Source: Setaria digitata (taxonomy: Eukaryota > Nematoda > Chromadorea > Rhabditida > Setariidae). Taken from it: a stretch of DNA of 53,054 bases. The position numbers and the translations under genes are program-made. Numbering within the stretch: the first letter of the stretch is position 1; each line of letters opens with the position of its first letter. The notes under the pieces are model-generated. The model was not told the origin of the DNA, made no database searches, and saw only the letters and a list, made by a program, of their open reading frames with translations. The stretch is from assembly GCA_003640385.1 (NCBI GenBank), contig RCAB01000435.1, positions 1 through 53,054 on the forward strand. The letters are read 5' to 3'. This document shows, piece after piece, positions 1-12,600 of this stretch.

Positions 1-292
1 ATATATATATACTACTTTATATATATATTTTGAAAAGAGAAATTCTTGATCAAAAGATGCTACTATATGTAAATTCAAATACGCTTTGGATTATGCTATT
101 ATTTTTCAGAATCACGCAGTTTCTCTGCCCTTTCACGCACGTTTTTTTTCTTGCCATTATAAGCCATTCCTTCACATCACATCACATTCACTGACTTTAC
201 ATTTTTTTTTTTATTTACGCTGAAGTTTCATTTATAATTTTCCACCTAATTGTTTTGCTGCACATAGAAATTATCATCATTGTTTTTTGAAG

Positions 293-637
293 CTTACCAG
301 CTCCCAACTAAGGAACCTACATCGGAAAGTCTTGAGAAGCCACAAGTTGACCCCAAGCATCAGATGGTGTATGAAGGTGACCCGGCAATGTTTCGCTGTT
401 GGGTACCATCTAATCCAAGTGCACGCTTGAAATGGACTAGAGCCGATGGTACACCGTTACCAAATAGTGCGTACGATGATGGTACCGGTACGTTATATTA
501 CCTGAGGGCTCACGTATCAGATGCTGATTTCTATGTTTGCTCAGTTATCGATCCAAGCGATGATCGTCCGTTAGTTGAATCAGATCCGGTTGAATTAAAG
601 GTACAAACGCATGAACGAAAAAAGGAAATTGAGAAAC
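293..637 (+). CDS. unc-52: unc-52 exon: Ig domain 1 of the window
   Basis: A single-exon Ig domain flanked by phase 1 introns. The acceptor follows GAAG at 292 and the donor is GTAATT at 638. The cysteine pair is in FRCWV and YVCSV, with the tryptophan in LKWTR. A lysine/glutamate-rich linker (QTHERKKEIEKR) precedes the donor. A shorter form ending at 600 before GTACAA would be phase 0 and would not join the next exon in frame, so the longer form is preferred. Confidence 0.85.
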
Positions 638-3600
638 GTAATTTTCCGTGTCATTTTTTCTTTTTTTGTTTTGTTTATTTTTTAAATTATTTGATTGAAG
701 CACGTTGACATCTAACATTTGTAGTAGAAGTGTGTGTGTGTTTTGTGTTTTAAAATTTTTCGTTAATTTTTTCGTGAAATTTTTTTTTTTGTCTTTTTGC
801 ACAGTTTGATTTTTGCACTTTTTTCCGAAATTTTATTCACAGTAAAAACCATAAATTGCATCTTAGGTAGCATTCTCATAATTAATTAAAGCACAAAGGA
901 ATATTATTTGAAGCAATATTGTTTATAACCGACCAGTACGTAGTCATTTGAAAATGATTTGAATTAGCAAAACTATTTTTTAATAGAAAATGATTTAGGT
1001 GAAATTCTTGTCTATTGTTCTTCTTTTAATGAAACAACTGGTAAACTACTTCAGTTTTCTGATCATTTTTTTAGATTATACTTCAAAATTGGATGGAAGG
1101 ACTGTAAAAGAATGACTATGGAGATAAAATTTGAATTAAAAAATGAGTTTAAAATAGCAGTGGATGTAGAAAACCTTAGTGTACTTCTTTGCAAAAGAAT
1201 TTTAGGCAAACAGCAATGTGAATCTACGAAATTATCATTAGTTGGGAAAGTTTAAATCAATTTAATTAGCTTAGAAAATATCATTTCTAAAATTCACATT
1301 ATGCATAATTCATTCAAATTTTAGTAGTTTCTTTTCAGGTAAATTTTGGACTAATTTTATCGATTAATGCAGGACAAATTTTTCTTTCCTCTATTCTAGC
1401 TCAAGCTTCTCGAGGTACACCAACAGTTGACCCGATCGAGCAAACCGTCGAAGAGGGTGATCCATCACAGATTCGTTGTTCTGTGCCTGGTGATCCAGAT
1501 GCTGTGTTGAAATGGCGGAAAGAAGATGGTGAATTGCCGGTTGAAGCAACACAGACTGATGGCGTTCTTTATATTCCGCAAACGGAAAGCGAAGATGCCG
1601 GAAATTACATTTGTAGTATGGAAGATGATACAGGCGGTGTACCAGTCGATTCTGTTCCAGCACGTATAAACGTCAAAGAACGTATGCCTCTTTCTAAAAA
1701 TCTTTCCTAACATTTTGAGTTACCTGTTCAACAGGAATTTCCATTTATTATCATCAAATTTTTGTTTTCCTTTTTTTTTTCAAAGCTGAAAAAAAAGTGC
1801 TGGACATCCATAGAATTAATTTTATCTATAAATTCTTAACTAATAAGATGAAAATGAGTGAAGAAAATTTTGAATTGATAGCGATAATTATTGAAGTTGT
1901 TAGAATATAATTAACTGAAGTTAAGCTAAATAGAAATATCTTTTTTTCTAAGGTTAGCGCAGGATAAATTTTCGAGTTGGCAATATGATTTTTTTTTTTG
2001 ATTTCACTCTTTATAAATGCTTTTTCTTTTTTCCTCCTATGATCTGTTACAAAAAAAAAAGATTAACTGCCATTAACTACCATTATTTCTAACATATGTT
2101 CTCGACGTTTTTGTGTTTTGATTTTTTTTGCACTCGTAATTAATTAAGCACAAGCTGAAATTTAATTTTTCATACGAATGGGAAGCACTGGCAGTAATTG
2201 AGGGATTCAGAGAATTTGAGTGCATCTGAATCCGTTCGATTATCTTGTTGTAGAGGAGAAAGTGCCACTAATCAATCCGACATCACTAACAGTTAGCGAA
2301 GGTGAACTAGTTCGTTTTCTGTGCTATCTACCAGGTGAACACGCACAGTCACTTCGCTGGGGATTCAGTGATCGAGATGGAGCGTTACCGGACGGAGCGT
2401 ACGTGTATCACGGTGTTTTAGCAATCGATAAGGCTCGTTTGACAGATGCTGGAAAGTATTTCTGCACGGATGATGAAACATCACGAAGTGCTTTACCAGT
2501 AATTTTAACAGTGGAAAGTGTCAGTACTGATAGCATTGGTGTAACCGAAATAGGAAAATCACATGATAGTGATGAATACAATCAAGTGGAAGAGGTTGAA
2601 ACTCATGATACTGAAATTGGTACAACGGATGAAAGTGTAATTCATGAATATGATGAACATGGCAGTAATCATGAAAACAATAGTAATCATGAATACGCTG
2701 ATAATCACATTGATGAACATGGTAATTGCTTGTGATTTATTTTATGTTTCTTTATTTTATTTTTGTGCATTTTTGCTTTTTTTATTTGCTATATTTTTTT
2801 TTTCGCATATGTTAACTCTTCCGAGTATTTCATTTCACATTTATAGTTTATGTTCAATTTCTAAAATCAAGTTCGAAAGTGAAAGTTAGTGTTAGATAAA
2901 CGAAAGGGCACTTTTCTTTTGGTAAACTGCCTTGTGTTGCTACTAATGTTACTTTTTTTTTTTTTTGCTCTCACCAAACACTAATAAAATTTAATTTTTT
3001 GCCAAATTTCATCCTTATATTCTGTATTATTTCACTTTTTTTTTGTTCGATTTTCCCCACTAATTATTCATATTTTTGCTACATTTTTTCATTTTCAATT
3101 GATAACTGAAAACAATTACAACTCGAATCGAACTAAGTTATCGAAGTAAGAACCATCGCATGCTATATGATCTAAAAATCGAATTTATTTTCATCTATTG
3201 CAGAATTATATCCTTCATCATCTGTTTCGGGATATGTATATATTCCTGATAGTTTTGCTTACAGCTGGCAAGCCACCACGTCCGGTTGCAACACCAACTG
3301 ATCAGGTTGTTAAAGTTGGCGAAACAGCACGATTCCACTGTGATCCGAATAGTGATACACCAGCAACTGTTAGATGGGGCTTTGAAGCACCTGATGGACC
3401 ATTGCGAGATGATGCGGAACCGGAAGGTGACGATTTAGTGATCCGTGCAGCAGAAACTTCTAGTGCTGGCGAATATATTTGTACCGCGACAAATCAGTTC
3501 GGCTCCGGCGAAGCGGAACCCGTCCGACTGCACGTTAGCGAAAGTATGAAGTTGCATAAAGTTCAAACTCTCATGATTTGCATTGAAGTCATGTCTTTAG

Positions 3601-6600
3601 TTTTTAATATCCGTTTGATTAATAATGTTATTGTATTAGATTAATTAGTATAATTGAAGTAATCTTGATATTTATGATAATTGAGGTATAATATAAGCAT
3701 GTAAAGAAGATTTGAAATAGATATTAGAATTCTTTTATGCTGGAAATCAAATTTTCTCCATTTTTCCGTCTCAGAAGAGGAGCCACCAACAGCACGTGTA
3801 GTACCACGTGTTTGGAACGGGCAACCTGGTGATAAGCACCAGTTCCAATGCATCACCACTGGCTCACCGGAACCGACCATCACCTGGACTGGACCAAGTG
3901 GAGAAGTTTTACCGGAAGATGTTACCGATGTTGGCGGTGGTTTTTTGGATTTCCAAAATGCTCGTGCTGATATGAACGGTGATTACACATGTACGGCAAC
4001 AAATATTGTTGGTGAGGCTAGTGATCATGGATCCGTCAACATTGGACCATCGCTTACCGTACGTACCAGTCCACCTGGTCCACGAATTGTTCTAACTGCT
4101 GGTGAACCATTGGAAGTTAAATGTGAAGCATTCGGCGAGCCGGAACCCGAAGTTGAATGGTTACAGTAAGTGAATTTCATGATCACTTGAGTATCTCCAG
4201 CTATGAATAGCTTTTTCTTACTCTATTATTGACAAGTACAAATCAGCCTAAGCAAAGGTGTAATTTGAGTTAGATTAAGTAAAGCAAGAACTTTGAATTG
4301 GATTAAGTGAAACATGGATTGAAATGACCCACATATATCTTGTGTGGAGTTATTTTGTAGTGACCCGGGACCAGAACGAGGTGATCTTCCGGATGATTTT
4401 AAACCGGTCACTATTTCGGAGCAATTCATACGACATCCAAGTATTGGACTTGGCAATGCAGGTGTATACACTTGCCGAGGCAGTAATATTCAAGCTTCTG
4501 CTAAGAAAGACATTTATATCGAAGGTATACTGTATTTTCTTTTAGTTAAAGTTGGTTTTAAAATTGTTTAATTTTTAACGATTTTTCATTATTTCATCAT
4601 AAATTTCTTGCTAAGTGAACAGGAAAATAAGGAAATATTTGCATCATGATGTGCACTTAAGCGATTAAGACATTTCGCATAATTAATCAAATATTGATGA
4701 TAATGAATTAAAATGAGCAAAATAGATTTCTTTTTAATATTCTTCTAAACGATTTTCCAAATTTTATTTTGAAATTAAATCGTAGTTTGATATTCAATTC
4801 TCATTTGAAACTTGTTTGTTTCTATTTTTGAATTTATGTTTAAAATTTTATAACAATTAAAAGATGTAATTGATGTTACAGTTGTTGAACCGTCAAAAGT
4901 TGCAACTGTTTCGATACTTGGCGGCTCAATCCAGTCATTTGAGCCCGGTAGACCAGCTGATCTGATATGTACCGCAACCGGTAGTGAAATTGTTGATCGT
5001 ATTCAATGGGTGAAAGTTGATGGTGCCTTGCCGGATAATGCCGAAGAAACCGAAGCCGGAATTTTGCATCTTTCTAAATTTAAGGTAAACCAGCAAGCAA
5101 GTAGATGGTACCCATTTCTTGCAGAACTTTTATGGATGATATATTTTAAATTCTAATTAATAAAGTTCAGGACAAAAAGTCTCTTCTCCCTTTGTTTTAT
5201 TTCTCCTAAAACAAAATTAATTGAAAAGGAAGAGACAAGCACAGCATAAAGAATTTAATTGTATTCTTTTTTTTTATTTTAAAATAGAAGTCGGATGCTG
5301 GTGAATATGAATGTCGCGGATTCCGTCACGATGAATTGGTCGGTAGCAATCGTGTTACCATATATGCTACCAATTTGGCACCATTAGATGCACCTCGGGT
5401 AGAAATTGATTCGCCGGTTGTTCGTGTTATTGACCAGGGTGAATCCATTAAACTTACTTGTACTGTAGAAGGTAATGCTTTTTTTTTTTTAATTTCTTTA
5501 AATTTTATTGTTTTGATCAAATTTTTCGAATATAAATTTTGCTTTTTTTGAAAAAAAAAATGAAAAATTATGATATCTTTAACAGAAATATATATGTATT
5601 AATTTTGATTGAATTTTGTTGCTTCATATTTTTTCAGTAGCTTGTTTTGGCACTAAATAAAAAAACTAACATTAACTTAATAATAACATTAATTGTTAGA
5701 CCCTTACTAATATACTGCCATTAATCTTAATTAACAAATGAGCAGCATCAAGAAATTTCATGATTTTAGAAAACAATTGCTTAAATTACAAAACTGTAAT
5801 GACGAGGAAGAAAAGAAAAAACGACTGCAGCTAAAAAGTGACACGCAAATGCGTAGTAATTGCATGCTTTATATACAATTACCTAAATGAAATGAAGTTA
5901 CTGTAACAATTTAATTTAAATTTAAGCCTGTTATTCAGTTTTGATGAATTCGCTCAAAAAAAGAACCTGAAAAAACATTGCTAATTTCAGTTTATCTAAA
6001 CATTTTTATGATGATGTACTCATAAATTTTTGCCAAAAAAAAAAAAAAAATGGAATTAAATGGAAAAAAATTTTTAGCGAATTTATAATCATTCCATTTC
6101 TATAAAAGTTTATTCAGTTTTATTGAGAAATAAAAATTTTCTTGTTTTATTTGGAAACTCTGGGAATTTAATTAAGATCTTTTAATTATGTAAATGAGTA
6201 CAACATCAATCACAGTGCTTGCAGAAACATTCGATCCGTATCTTCTGACTTGGTATCGTTCAGTAGCAGGCGGTAATTTAAGCCAGGCACCAACTATTCT
6301 AACTCATGATAAGATGTTGCACCTGACAGGTGTTAATTTCAATGACCAAGGCATTTATTGGGTTCATTTCGAGAGTACATCCGGTGAAAGTGTTCGCAGT
6401 AAACCGATTTATCTTCTTGTCCATAACACAAAAATCGGTCACGTCCTTTTTTTTTCTCTCTCCCTCTCTTTTTTATTATTTCCAACTAACTGATATTATC
6501 TTATCATTGCACGATTTTATCATTGTTATATATTTGATAAAATATCACTTATACATACATACACAATTTTTAGTAATTTATTTATTACAATTTAATTTGC

Positions 6601-9600
6601 AATTTTTTTTTCCTAATTCACCACTGTTTTCTTTTTCTTATAATATTTATTTTAATTCTTTCCTTTTTTTTCGTTAATAGTTAATGAGTTTTTAACATTA
6701 ATTTACTTTGCACCTAAGTATCATTGATTACTAATACTGAATTGGGGAGAGAATAATTGGAATTGGAAATTCCTTCCTTATATACAAACATTGGTTATCG
6801 ATGTGACAGTGTAACAATTATAAACCCTCTGGATTGATTCGCATTCGCTAATTGTTTCTTTTTTTTTGGTGCTACTGTCTGGAATCGTTTCACCTTCATT
6901 GTTGCCTTCAGCGTTCTCGTCATTGTTTCGTTCATTCGTGCTACTAACTATCTAAACACAATTAAAGCACTAATTGCTGAAAAAAAGTTGCAAAATTTGT
7001 GATGAGATTTTCGAGAATTATTTAAAAAACAGTAGCGTTGTGGAGGAGGAAGAAGAATAGATATTATGAGTGGAGTGATAGATTCAGGCAGTGAGAACAA
7101 TGGTGCTCATTTCGAATGGGCCTTATTACGTGGTGGCAATATCATTCGACAGTACTCGACTGATAGCACACTGATAATCAAAAAAGCTGATCCATCCAAT
7201 GATTACGGAGTGTATCGATGTGAAGTGGAGGATGATGACGGAGAATTGATTGGACAAGCATATACGGCTGTTACAATTGGATTTACCGATCCTTCCAGTC
7301 TGTTCCGAAAATATTTACCTTTCCGTCTATTGCTATTAGATGGCTATTAATTAGCCAAGAATATTATCACAGTTATTACTTATCGGTATGATCTGGTTAG
7401 CCTGTAGAATTGTGGCGAGTTGTGAAATTACATTTTGAAAAGCATCCATTTATTGTTTGCTGATAGAATAAGGTGCAAAACTCCCTAATCAGCTAGTTGT
7501 CAAGCATATAACAGAAAGTTAAGTAGTTTAAATGGATGCCGAAAGTGCTATGTTTTGTAGACATAGAAATTAAAGAAAATGACAAAACTGAAATTATAAT
7601 CCAAATGAATGTTGCTGCTCAATTTAGAGCATTCTATTCAAATCTTCTAGTTGTATTTGTCTTAATCTATAGAGAAGTCGAACAGTAGAGATGATGATCC
7701 GTGTAGTCTTACAGTATGATATTTGTAAAGTAAATGTGAAATCCAAGATAGCTGAGGTATTTTATAAGACTTTTTCCATCATTTTCTTCCTTTTTTCGTC
7801 TCTATTCTCCATATATTCTTTGTTTTAATTAATAATTAATGACTGACTCAAATTTTTCATGATTTTGTAATAATAATTGAAGAACTCGTTTTGTAATTGC
7901 TGATAATTTTAGATGCAAGAATTGTGAAATTTGATGAAAAATCGTCGGCAACAATTGAGTGTCCAGTCTATATAATACCTGGTGCTCATGTTACCTGGGA
8001 AAAGGAAGATGGTGAACTGCCGTCAGGTTCAAAAATAGTCGCAAATAAACTAATGTGAGTTTTCCATTTCATGTATCACTTTTTATTCCTAATTCATACC
8101 AGTGTGCTGAAATTTACATGAAATGCTGGTAGGTATTATCAAATGCAAGAAGTTTAAGGAGAAATTCTTTTAAATTTCATTCGGCGAGTCTCTTGATTGT
8201 TTTATGGCTTCTTTTTTGTTCAGGATTGATGAATTTGATGATGAAGCCGTGGGATTGTACGTTTGTAAGGTTGACATTCATGGAAAACAGGTAGAAGGCT
8301 ATGTGAAGGCCGAAATTTATGGTTGGTATTATGATGAATTTTGGTTCAGTTATTTCAGAGAATTTAAACAGATGATAATTAATTAATTTACAATGATTGT
8401 GCATTTTTAAGTTCCGGATACAATAATACAAGTACTCCTGGAGCCATCATCAGAAAGCATATCACTGGGCGATCGAGCATGGTTTGATTGCAAGGTAACA
8501 GGTGATCCGGATGCCGAAATAACATGGACGAAGGAGGGTGAAGATGAACTGCCGGATAACACACAGGTTTCGGATTTCAGATCTACCACTCTAATTAACT
8601 CTCTTTCCAGATTCACCTGTCATCCATATGACTAATTTCCATTGCCAAATTTTCTTGTTTTTTATTTATGAATGGTTTAACTTTTTATGCATCAAATAAT
8701 AGATACTTTTCTTTTCTTTTAAAAATTTATCACAATTGTTTGTGTATGACAGAAAATAAGCAAATAATTTACAGTCAGTAAGTTGGTAGTATAAATGTTG
8801 AATTGATACACTAGTAGATGATTTCGACTAATTGATAAAATGCAAAACTGATGTTAGCTAGCTAAGGAATAGATATAGTATTACAAATTAAGACCAATAA
8901 TAATTAAGGCTTGGTGCAGATGAAAAAAAGAAAAGAAGAAAGAGAAGGAAGGAAGAGGGGGACAATATAAAAGAAGTAAAATAAAATTTAAAAAAAAAAG
9001 AAAGAAGAAAATATTAGCGGAATAAAATTCCATAAATTTTAATTACTGGAAAATTAAATTTTAAAAAAGCGAAATTATTTTCAGGTAATGGGTAATCGCT
9101 TGCTGTTCCTAAACGTTCGTGAAGATAACGGTGGTATCTATAAATGTCATGCGAAAACGAAAGCAGGACCGTTGGAAACACGAAATGTCCTCAATGTTGG
9201 AACTGCAAAACGCAAGCGAAAGCGTATTTCACGTAAAAAAGAAAAACGAGCCCATAAGGAGGCTGGGAATAATGATAAGAAAATGAAGCATAGTTCCATT
9301 TTTGGTTCTTGGTTTACGTCTAGCTAAGCAAAACTCTCTAGAACATTTCGAGAAGAGGCTTTAAATATTCATAAATCCCTAAAATTTGCTTTCAGTATGA
9401 ATTTTCGGGAGAGAAACAAAAAAAAAAGTGAAATGCTTGTGAATTTTTTGCTATCAGTAATACTATCATTATTATAATTAGATTCATTATCATTGCCATT
9501 ACAATTGCTACATTAGAACTAATTACACTAATAATACTGCCGTAGTAGTTATAATTTACTGGTGCTATCTACTTTTTATTGTCTTACCAAAACAAAAACA

Positions 9601-12600
9601 AAACAATGAAAGAAAATTCCATTCAAGTAAACATATTGTTTTAGTGAAACAAATTAATGTCATTTATTTGATTTCAAAATTATCAGTCAACTTACAACGT
9701 GCACATCAGCGTTGCTGGATACTTTTTTCTCGCAGTCAATTAAATTTAAATGCTTAGCTATTTTTTCCCTTTACAATAACTTCGTGAATTTCAAATTAAA
9801 GATTAAAAATTTATTAAAAATCGTTTTTGCTTTTTTCCTTTCCCTTTTTTTGCAACATTGAAAGAAGCCTTAATTTTGCATTACTTCGGTGATTGTGCCT
9901 TTTTTCTTGAAGCTTTTTTTTTCTCTCTCTCTCTCTCTCTTTTAATATTAAAATTTTTTTCATCTGTAACATCATTTTTCTTAATCAATCATTGAAAGAT
10001 TGTTTCCTTTCATCTTTTCCTTTTCTTGTCTGTACACTCTTATTAATGAACTAATTGGGTATTCAAATCATTCAGTTTTTATTATTAATAGATTAATCTG
10101 ATTATTTGACGCCGCTTCTCATTTCTCTGTTTTTCCAATACAATTCTGCACTGCCAATATCATAATCATTTTTCTTTTTCGTTATTTTTAAATTATTATA
10201 AATTCTTTTTCATAGTCCAAATACTGAACACCGCCATACTTTCAATGTTTTCATTACACAATTAATTTTTTTCGTTCCTTTGCTCTTCTTCTTTGTTACT
10301 GATAATTCAAATAATAGCTGCTCATAGTTAAATTTAATGAACTGGATTTCGAGCAGGGAATGAGTGAATGAATTGCAAAATCGAAACTGCCTTGAATTAA
10401 ATTAAATGATTGAAAACTGTAGCTAGCTTTAGCTTATCCTTAAAGAGTGAAATAATCATTCCTGTTCGCAGTTTAGGCCAAATATTTTCCCTTTTTTGAA
10501 TTAAGATTAAACTTTTAGTTAAATTTCCCGCAAATATTAAGAAACCATTTTGGCTATTCCCGAAGCTTATGATAACTAATTAAATACCAACTAAATTGGA
10601 GCCTTTCATTTTATTGTTGTCATATAAAGTACCATAGGGCAGGGATTATTATTTGAATTAATATTTTTAGCACATTTAAATTCAGTGCAAAATTTCTGTC
10701 TCACACACACACACACACACACACGCACACACACATACACATATGAATAAAACGCGTGCATACGTACAACAATAACTGCCTTATTATCTATATTAGATTT
10801 TTAATCATTTCCAAAATTTTAAATTTTATTTAAGACTGAAATTTTTCCTGAAAATCTGTTAAATTCATAAAAAGTTGGCCTTTTTTTTTAAAAAAAAAGG
10901 AGAAAAAAGTTTCCATCTGTCTATCTATCCTTTTTTTTTTCCTCTTTATTTCTGTCTCAGTTTGTTTACCTTTGTTTACTCTATTTTCTGATAATATACA
11001 AAAATAAAAATAGATTTATTGATGCTGCGCATATTAAAATTAGAAATTGTTTCGATATATCATTTATCATTATCATTTTATCATGATTACAAAACAAATA
11101 ATTCTTATCCGTTGTCAAATTTCCTTTTTGCTCTCTTTTTGTTCCAGAAAAAAATAAAAAAAAAAGGCCGAAACTTTCTTTCCTTTCCTTCCTTTCATTT
11201 TTTTCTTTTCCTTATTTTCGTACCTTTTTTAGTTTCTTTTCGTCAATTATGTCGCTGGACAATTTTTTTTTTTCACTTTTTTATTAAATAAAAATATTAA
11301 ATTAATAAAATTTATCGTCATCGTCGGTGTTATTGTTGCTGTTGCCGTTGTTATTGTTGTTGTTGTTGTTGTTGTTAGCGATAATAGTGGTGGTGATGAT
11401 GTGATGATGTTGTTGTTATTGTTCTTGCTACAACCACAATAACTACAACTACTACTACTGCAACAATTACTACTGCTACTACTACTATCATTATTTACTT
11501 ACTGCTACCACCGCTGCTACTTCAACAATTGGCGTAATTGTTGTAATCGTTTCCGATCATTCTTCGATATCGCAAATATCACTAGCTTCATGCATGATCT
11601 ATATCAGGAAAGTGATATTTATAAATATAATTACACCCACATACACTTATCCTCCACCTACACAGACACCCACATACGGATCTATGCAATCAGCGATACT
11701 AATAATATTTTCGGGATAGCGCTTTTGGGTTATTGGTGATTTATTAATGTCGAAATTTTATGGGACATGTTGGATATTGCTTCACTTCTCAGAAATCATA
11801 TAAGCTAACCTGATCATATGATAGCAGCAATTACTTGTGAAAGAAAAAAAAAAACAGAAAGATTAGTATAGTCCGATATCATAAAAAGTGTATTCGGATT
11901 GGTTAAGCAATTAGAATAATTTCTGTTTTGGTTAAACTTAAGCCATGCTTGCTTCAAGTTTCCAAATAATCCATTTTATTAATTGACATATAGGTATTGG
12001 TGTTTGGTGAGATATCGATCTGATTGGAATATCGATCTGAATTTGGCGAACTCAGGATGCCTTTCCTTGTGACGCGATATCCTCATGTATCACCCATACC
12101 TGATCATAAATCACCACAGCATTATCTTTCTTCTTCATTAACTTCTGTTCAAAAAAAAGAAAAAGAGAGAAGGAAACGAAAGTTAAAATAATGCTATTTA
12201 TAAAATTCTACTGAAGCATACACATAATGATACGGAAATACAATGTATATGATGGGATAATTTCTTTTTTTCTTAATGCATATTAGATGAAATAAAAATT
12301 TTAATTCCAAATTTTTTTAAATAATTTCAGATTTTATTACACCATTTAATCAGCTAAAAAGAATACAAATTTAGATGAAGTACCAAGCAAAAGTATACAG
12401 CAAATTAAGGAAAGCATACCAGTTATTATTGGAGCTGTTGGCGAAGAGGTACGCATAATAATCATATTATATATTTTATAAGTGATTCGAGGATACCTGA
12501 AATATTTTTAAAATTCCATTCGAGCTGAATATGCAATTCAACCGACTGTAGCTACTGTTGCCGTATCAGATTGATAATTTTCTACTGGCCTCTGTTTACG

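Larger units (their letters stand above)
9328..12374 (+). other. Long unc-52 intron / 3' UTR of shorter isoform, with simple repeats
   Basis: About 3 kb with no domain-bearing exon that I can find. The first part would serve as 3' UTR of the isoform ending at 9327. It then contains a TC run near 9923-9941, a CA run at 10702-10740, and a GTT / ACT trinucleotide field at 11330-11520. The intron separates the Ig array from the last Ig domain and the LamG region, where the isoform decision falls. Confidence 0.7.

Noticed and set aside
1391..1713. Minus-strand open frames over Ig exons of unc-52
   Set aside because: Antisense shadows of strongly coding plus-strand exons; the same holds for the minus frames at 4226, 8407, 16346, 16443 and 19596.
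6438..7081. Possible extra exon holding a first-half Ig before the 7082 exon
   Set aside because: Searched for an open phase 1 segment with a B-strand cysteine and found none, which is why the two half-Ig exons are read as alternatives.
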